25,062 nucleotides of DNA, from assembly GCA_902806105.1 (NCBI GenBank), contig CADCVI010000183.1, forward strand, positions 1 to 25,062, written 5' to 3'. Below are positions 24,137-25,062 of this stretch, in pieces. The stretch's first letter is position 1, and every line of letters starts with the position of its first letter. Origin of the DNA: an uncultured Rubrobacteraceae bacterium. Its GTDB lineage: Bacteria > Actinomycetota > Rubrobacteria > Rubrobacterales > Rubrobacteraceae. Position numbers and translations under genes: made by a program. The notes beneath the pieces were generated by a model. The model saw nothing but the letters and a program-made list of their open reading frames with translations. It did no database searches and was not told the origin of the DNA.

Positions 24137-24154
24137 CTAGGGTTCCTTCTTTTG

Positions 24155-24305
24155 TGGGCGACGGCCAGTCTCCTGACTTCCGGATCCTCGCTCCCCCGCG
24201 CCTTCCCGAATCCTCCCGGACCCGGTGGCTTCCTGCGGGCTCGCTCCCCGTTTACAGTGGCGGGACCGTGCCGGAATTCCACCGGCTTCCTGATACCCTT
24301 CGCCC
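24155..24305 (-). ncRNA. Cobalamin (B12) riboswitch aptamer
   Basis: The minus strand carries the full set of conserved blocks in order: AAGCCGGTGGAATTCCGG (around 24287-24271), CACGGTCCCGCCACTGT (24270-24254), GGGAGC shortly after, and the B12 box AGTCAGGAGACTGGCC (24178-24163). It lies about 50 nt upstream of the cbtB start, with no intervening gene. Binding of adenosylcobalamin would lower expression of the transporter and of the whole biosynthetic operon. The fold belongs to the standard cobalamin family. Confidence 0.96.
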
Positions 24306-24316
24306 CTTGCCGCGCC

Positions 24317-24345
24317 AGCATACTGGCAGCATCCGCCCCCGTCAA
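24317..24345 (-). promoter_or_regulatory. Housekeeping-sigma promoter of the cobalamin operon
   Basis: On the minus strand, -35 TTGACG (24345-24340) and -10 TATGCT (24322-24317) are separated by exactly 17 bp. The expected start of transcription is about 24310, just before the first conserved riboswitch block, so the mRNA would begin with the aptamer. The -10 lies inside a small inverted repeat (GCCAGcataCTGGC), a possible operator. Confidence 0.75.
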
Positions 24346-24387
24346 CGCCCGAAGCGGACCCGCCGAATGTGAACGCTAACACTGTGA

Positions 24388-24448
24388 CAAAGCCCCGGCA
24401 ACCCGTTCCGACCAGGGACGCAGCGCACGCAGCATCGGGCTTTGGTCG
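24388..24448. repeat. Nested inverted repeats in the divergent intergenic region
   Basis: CAAAGCCC (24388-24395) pairs with GGGCTTTG (24437-24444), and CGACCA (24409-24414) pairs with TGGTCG (24443-24448). The two pairings share bases 24443-24444, so they exclude each other. They lie upstream of both divergent promoters. A binding site or a structured RNA is possible; no known class was recognised. Confidence 0.35.
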
Positions 24449-24497
24449 TACCGCCGTCGGCGCGGCGCGATCTGCCGGTCTGGGTTAAGCTCGTGCC

Positions 24498-24525
24498 GTG
24501 ACCTCACCCTCGGACACGGGATAAT
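24498..24525 (+). promoter_or_regulatory. Putative promoter giving a leaderless mRNA
   Basis: A -10 like GATAAT (24520-24525) with a weak -35 GTGACC (24498-24503) and 16-bp spacing. Transcription would start at about 24531, essentially at the ATG of the following gene (24530). No ribosome site precedes that ATG, which agrees with a leaderless transcript. Confidence 0.45.
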
Positions 24526-24529
24526 CTGG

Positions 24530-25062
24530 ATGGCGACCCGGGAAGATCCGGGCTTCGAGGGCCGCCTGTGCTCCGTCGTCTCGAAGGAGAACGGGGAGGA
24601 CCTTGCGGGCTACGCCGTCCCCTTCGAACACCGCCTGCTCGTCGAGGTAGCGCCGCCCTGGGAGGACGACGTCGGCGCCTCGAAAAACTACCCCGAGGGC
24701 CTGTGGGACGCCCTGATGGTGGCCTGGAGAGGCGGCTCTCAGGTTGGCATGACGGCGCTCCTTCCGGACCCCGAGTACTCCGTCAAGGGATGCACGCGCC
24801 TCGTCTACCTGCGCAGGCCCGCCGGACCCTTCGCAGCCTACGAGAAGATCGAGTACCTGCTCCCCCACAAAGACCTGATACCGGCGGTGGAGGCGCTCTT
24901 CGGTGAGCCGGAGGCGGCCTCCCGTTTCGAAGGTTACCGGGAAGACACCCGGGGCGTGCGGGACCTTGCGGTCTGCACCCACGGCCGCCACGACGCCTGC
25001 TGCGGCAAGTTCGGGTATCCGATCTACGAGATGTTGCGGCGCGAGCACGCGGAGCCGGGAAA
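24530..25062 (+). CDS. Sucrase/ferredoxin-like family protein (C-terminus beyond window)
   Basis: The first 177 residues of a protein of the Suc_Fer-like family, which has a thioredoxin-like [2Fe-2S] ferredoxin fold. The hallmark CTHGRHDACCGKFG is present with Cys149, Cys157 and Cys158, followed by YPIYEMLRRE; Cys14 near the N-terminus is also conserved in position. ATG 24530 is the only good start: no in-frame GTG or ATG lies nearby upstream, and the conserved region follows soon after. There is no ribosome site. Function of this family in bacteria is poorly defined; an electron-transfer or redox role is likely. It is divergent from the B12 operon and may or may not share its control. Confidence 0.82.
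   Translation, partial: MATREDPGFEGRLCSVVSKENGEDLAGYAVPFEHRLLVEVAPPWEDDVGASKNYPEGLWDALMVAWRGGSQVGMTALLPDPEYSVKGCTRLVYLRRPAGPFAAYEKIEYLLPHKDLIPAVEALFGEPEAASRFEGYREDTRGVRDLAVCTHGRHDACCGKFGYPIYEMLRREHAEPG

Noticed and set aside
24100..24382. Open frames on both strands across the riboswitch
   Set aside because: They translate the aptamer and promoter, whose conserved RNA blocks explain the sequence better.
24385..24440. Resemblance to a SAM riboswitch core (CCCCGGCAACC)
   Set aside because: The conserved upstream blocks and pairing expected of SAM-I or SAM-IV are missing, and the following gene appears leaderless.

Overview
The window is very GC-rich bacterial DNA with many GTG and TTG starts. 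It is almost entirely occupied by one long minus-strand operon for adenosylcobalamin (vitamin B12) biosynthesis. Gene content (CbtAB, a CobN large chelatase subunit, a fused ChlI-ChlD protein, CbiET and CbiGH fusions), base composition and an apparently leaderless gene all suggest a high-GC Gram-positive of the actinobacterial type. A Rubrobacter-like organism is my best guess, but this is inference from style and not a database match.

Layout from left to right. (1) 1-2341, minus: the N-terminal 780 residues of a sensor histidine kinase with five PAS domains and a NarL-type H-box, cut by the window edge. (2) 2342-2995: about 650 bp without a convincing gene, holding a plus-strand intrinsic-terminator-like hairpin at 2840-2880. 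(3) 2996-3208, plus: a 70-residue protein of unknown function. It converges on, and overlaps, the end of the operon at a 14-bp perfect inverted repeat (3214-3242). (4) 3198-24310, minus: a 19-gene operon read from right to left as promoter, cobalamin riboswitch, cbtB, cbtA, cobQ, cobN, a 64-residue membrane protein, chlI-chlD fusion, cobO, a 187-bp gap, cobB, cobI, cobM, cbiD, cobL (cbiET), cbiG-cbiH fusion, a 2[4Fe-4S] ferredoxin, cbiC, cbiX, cobT, birA and a nitrilase-family amidohydrolase. (5) 24346-24529: a divergent intergenic region. (6) 24530-25062, plus: the start of a sucrase/ferredoxin-like protein, cut by the edge.

How the genes work together. CbtAB probably imports cobalt. CbiX inserts cobalt into sirohydrochlorin. 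CobI, CbiGH, CobM, CbiD, CobL and CbiC methylate, contract and rearrange the ring to cobyrinate. CobB amidates a and c, CobO adenosylates the cobalt, CobQ makes the remaining amidations to cobyric acid, and CobT activates the lower-ligand base. CobN plus the ChlI-ChlD fusion form a second, ATP-dependent chelatase of the kind used for late cobalt insertion, so both early and late chelatase types share one transcript. Not seen in the window: precorrin-6A reductase (CobK/CbiJ), uroporphyrinogen methyltransferase, CbiB/CobD, CobU/CobP and CobS/CobV.

Eleven of the eighteen junctions in the operon are 4-nt NTGA overlaps (five TTGA, five ATGA, one GTGA), which implies strong translational coupling. 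The most interesting unexplained pieces are the small two-helix membrane protein wedged between the two chelatase genes, the ferredoxin next to the ring-contraction enzyme, and the orphan plus-strand terminator at 2840-2880. I found no insertion sequence, CRISPR array, tRNA or rRNA gene.
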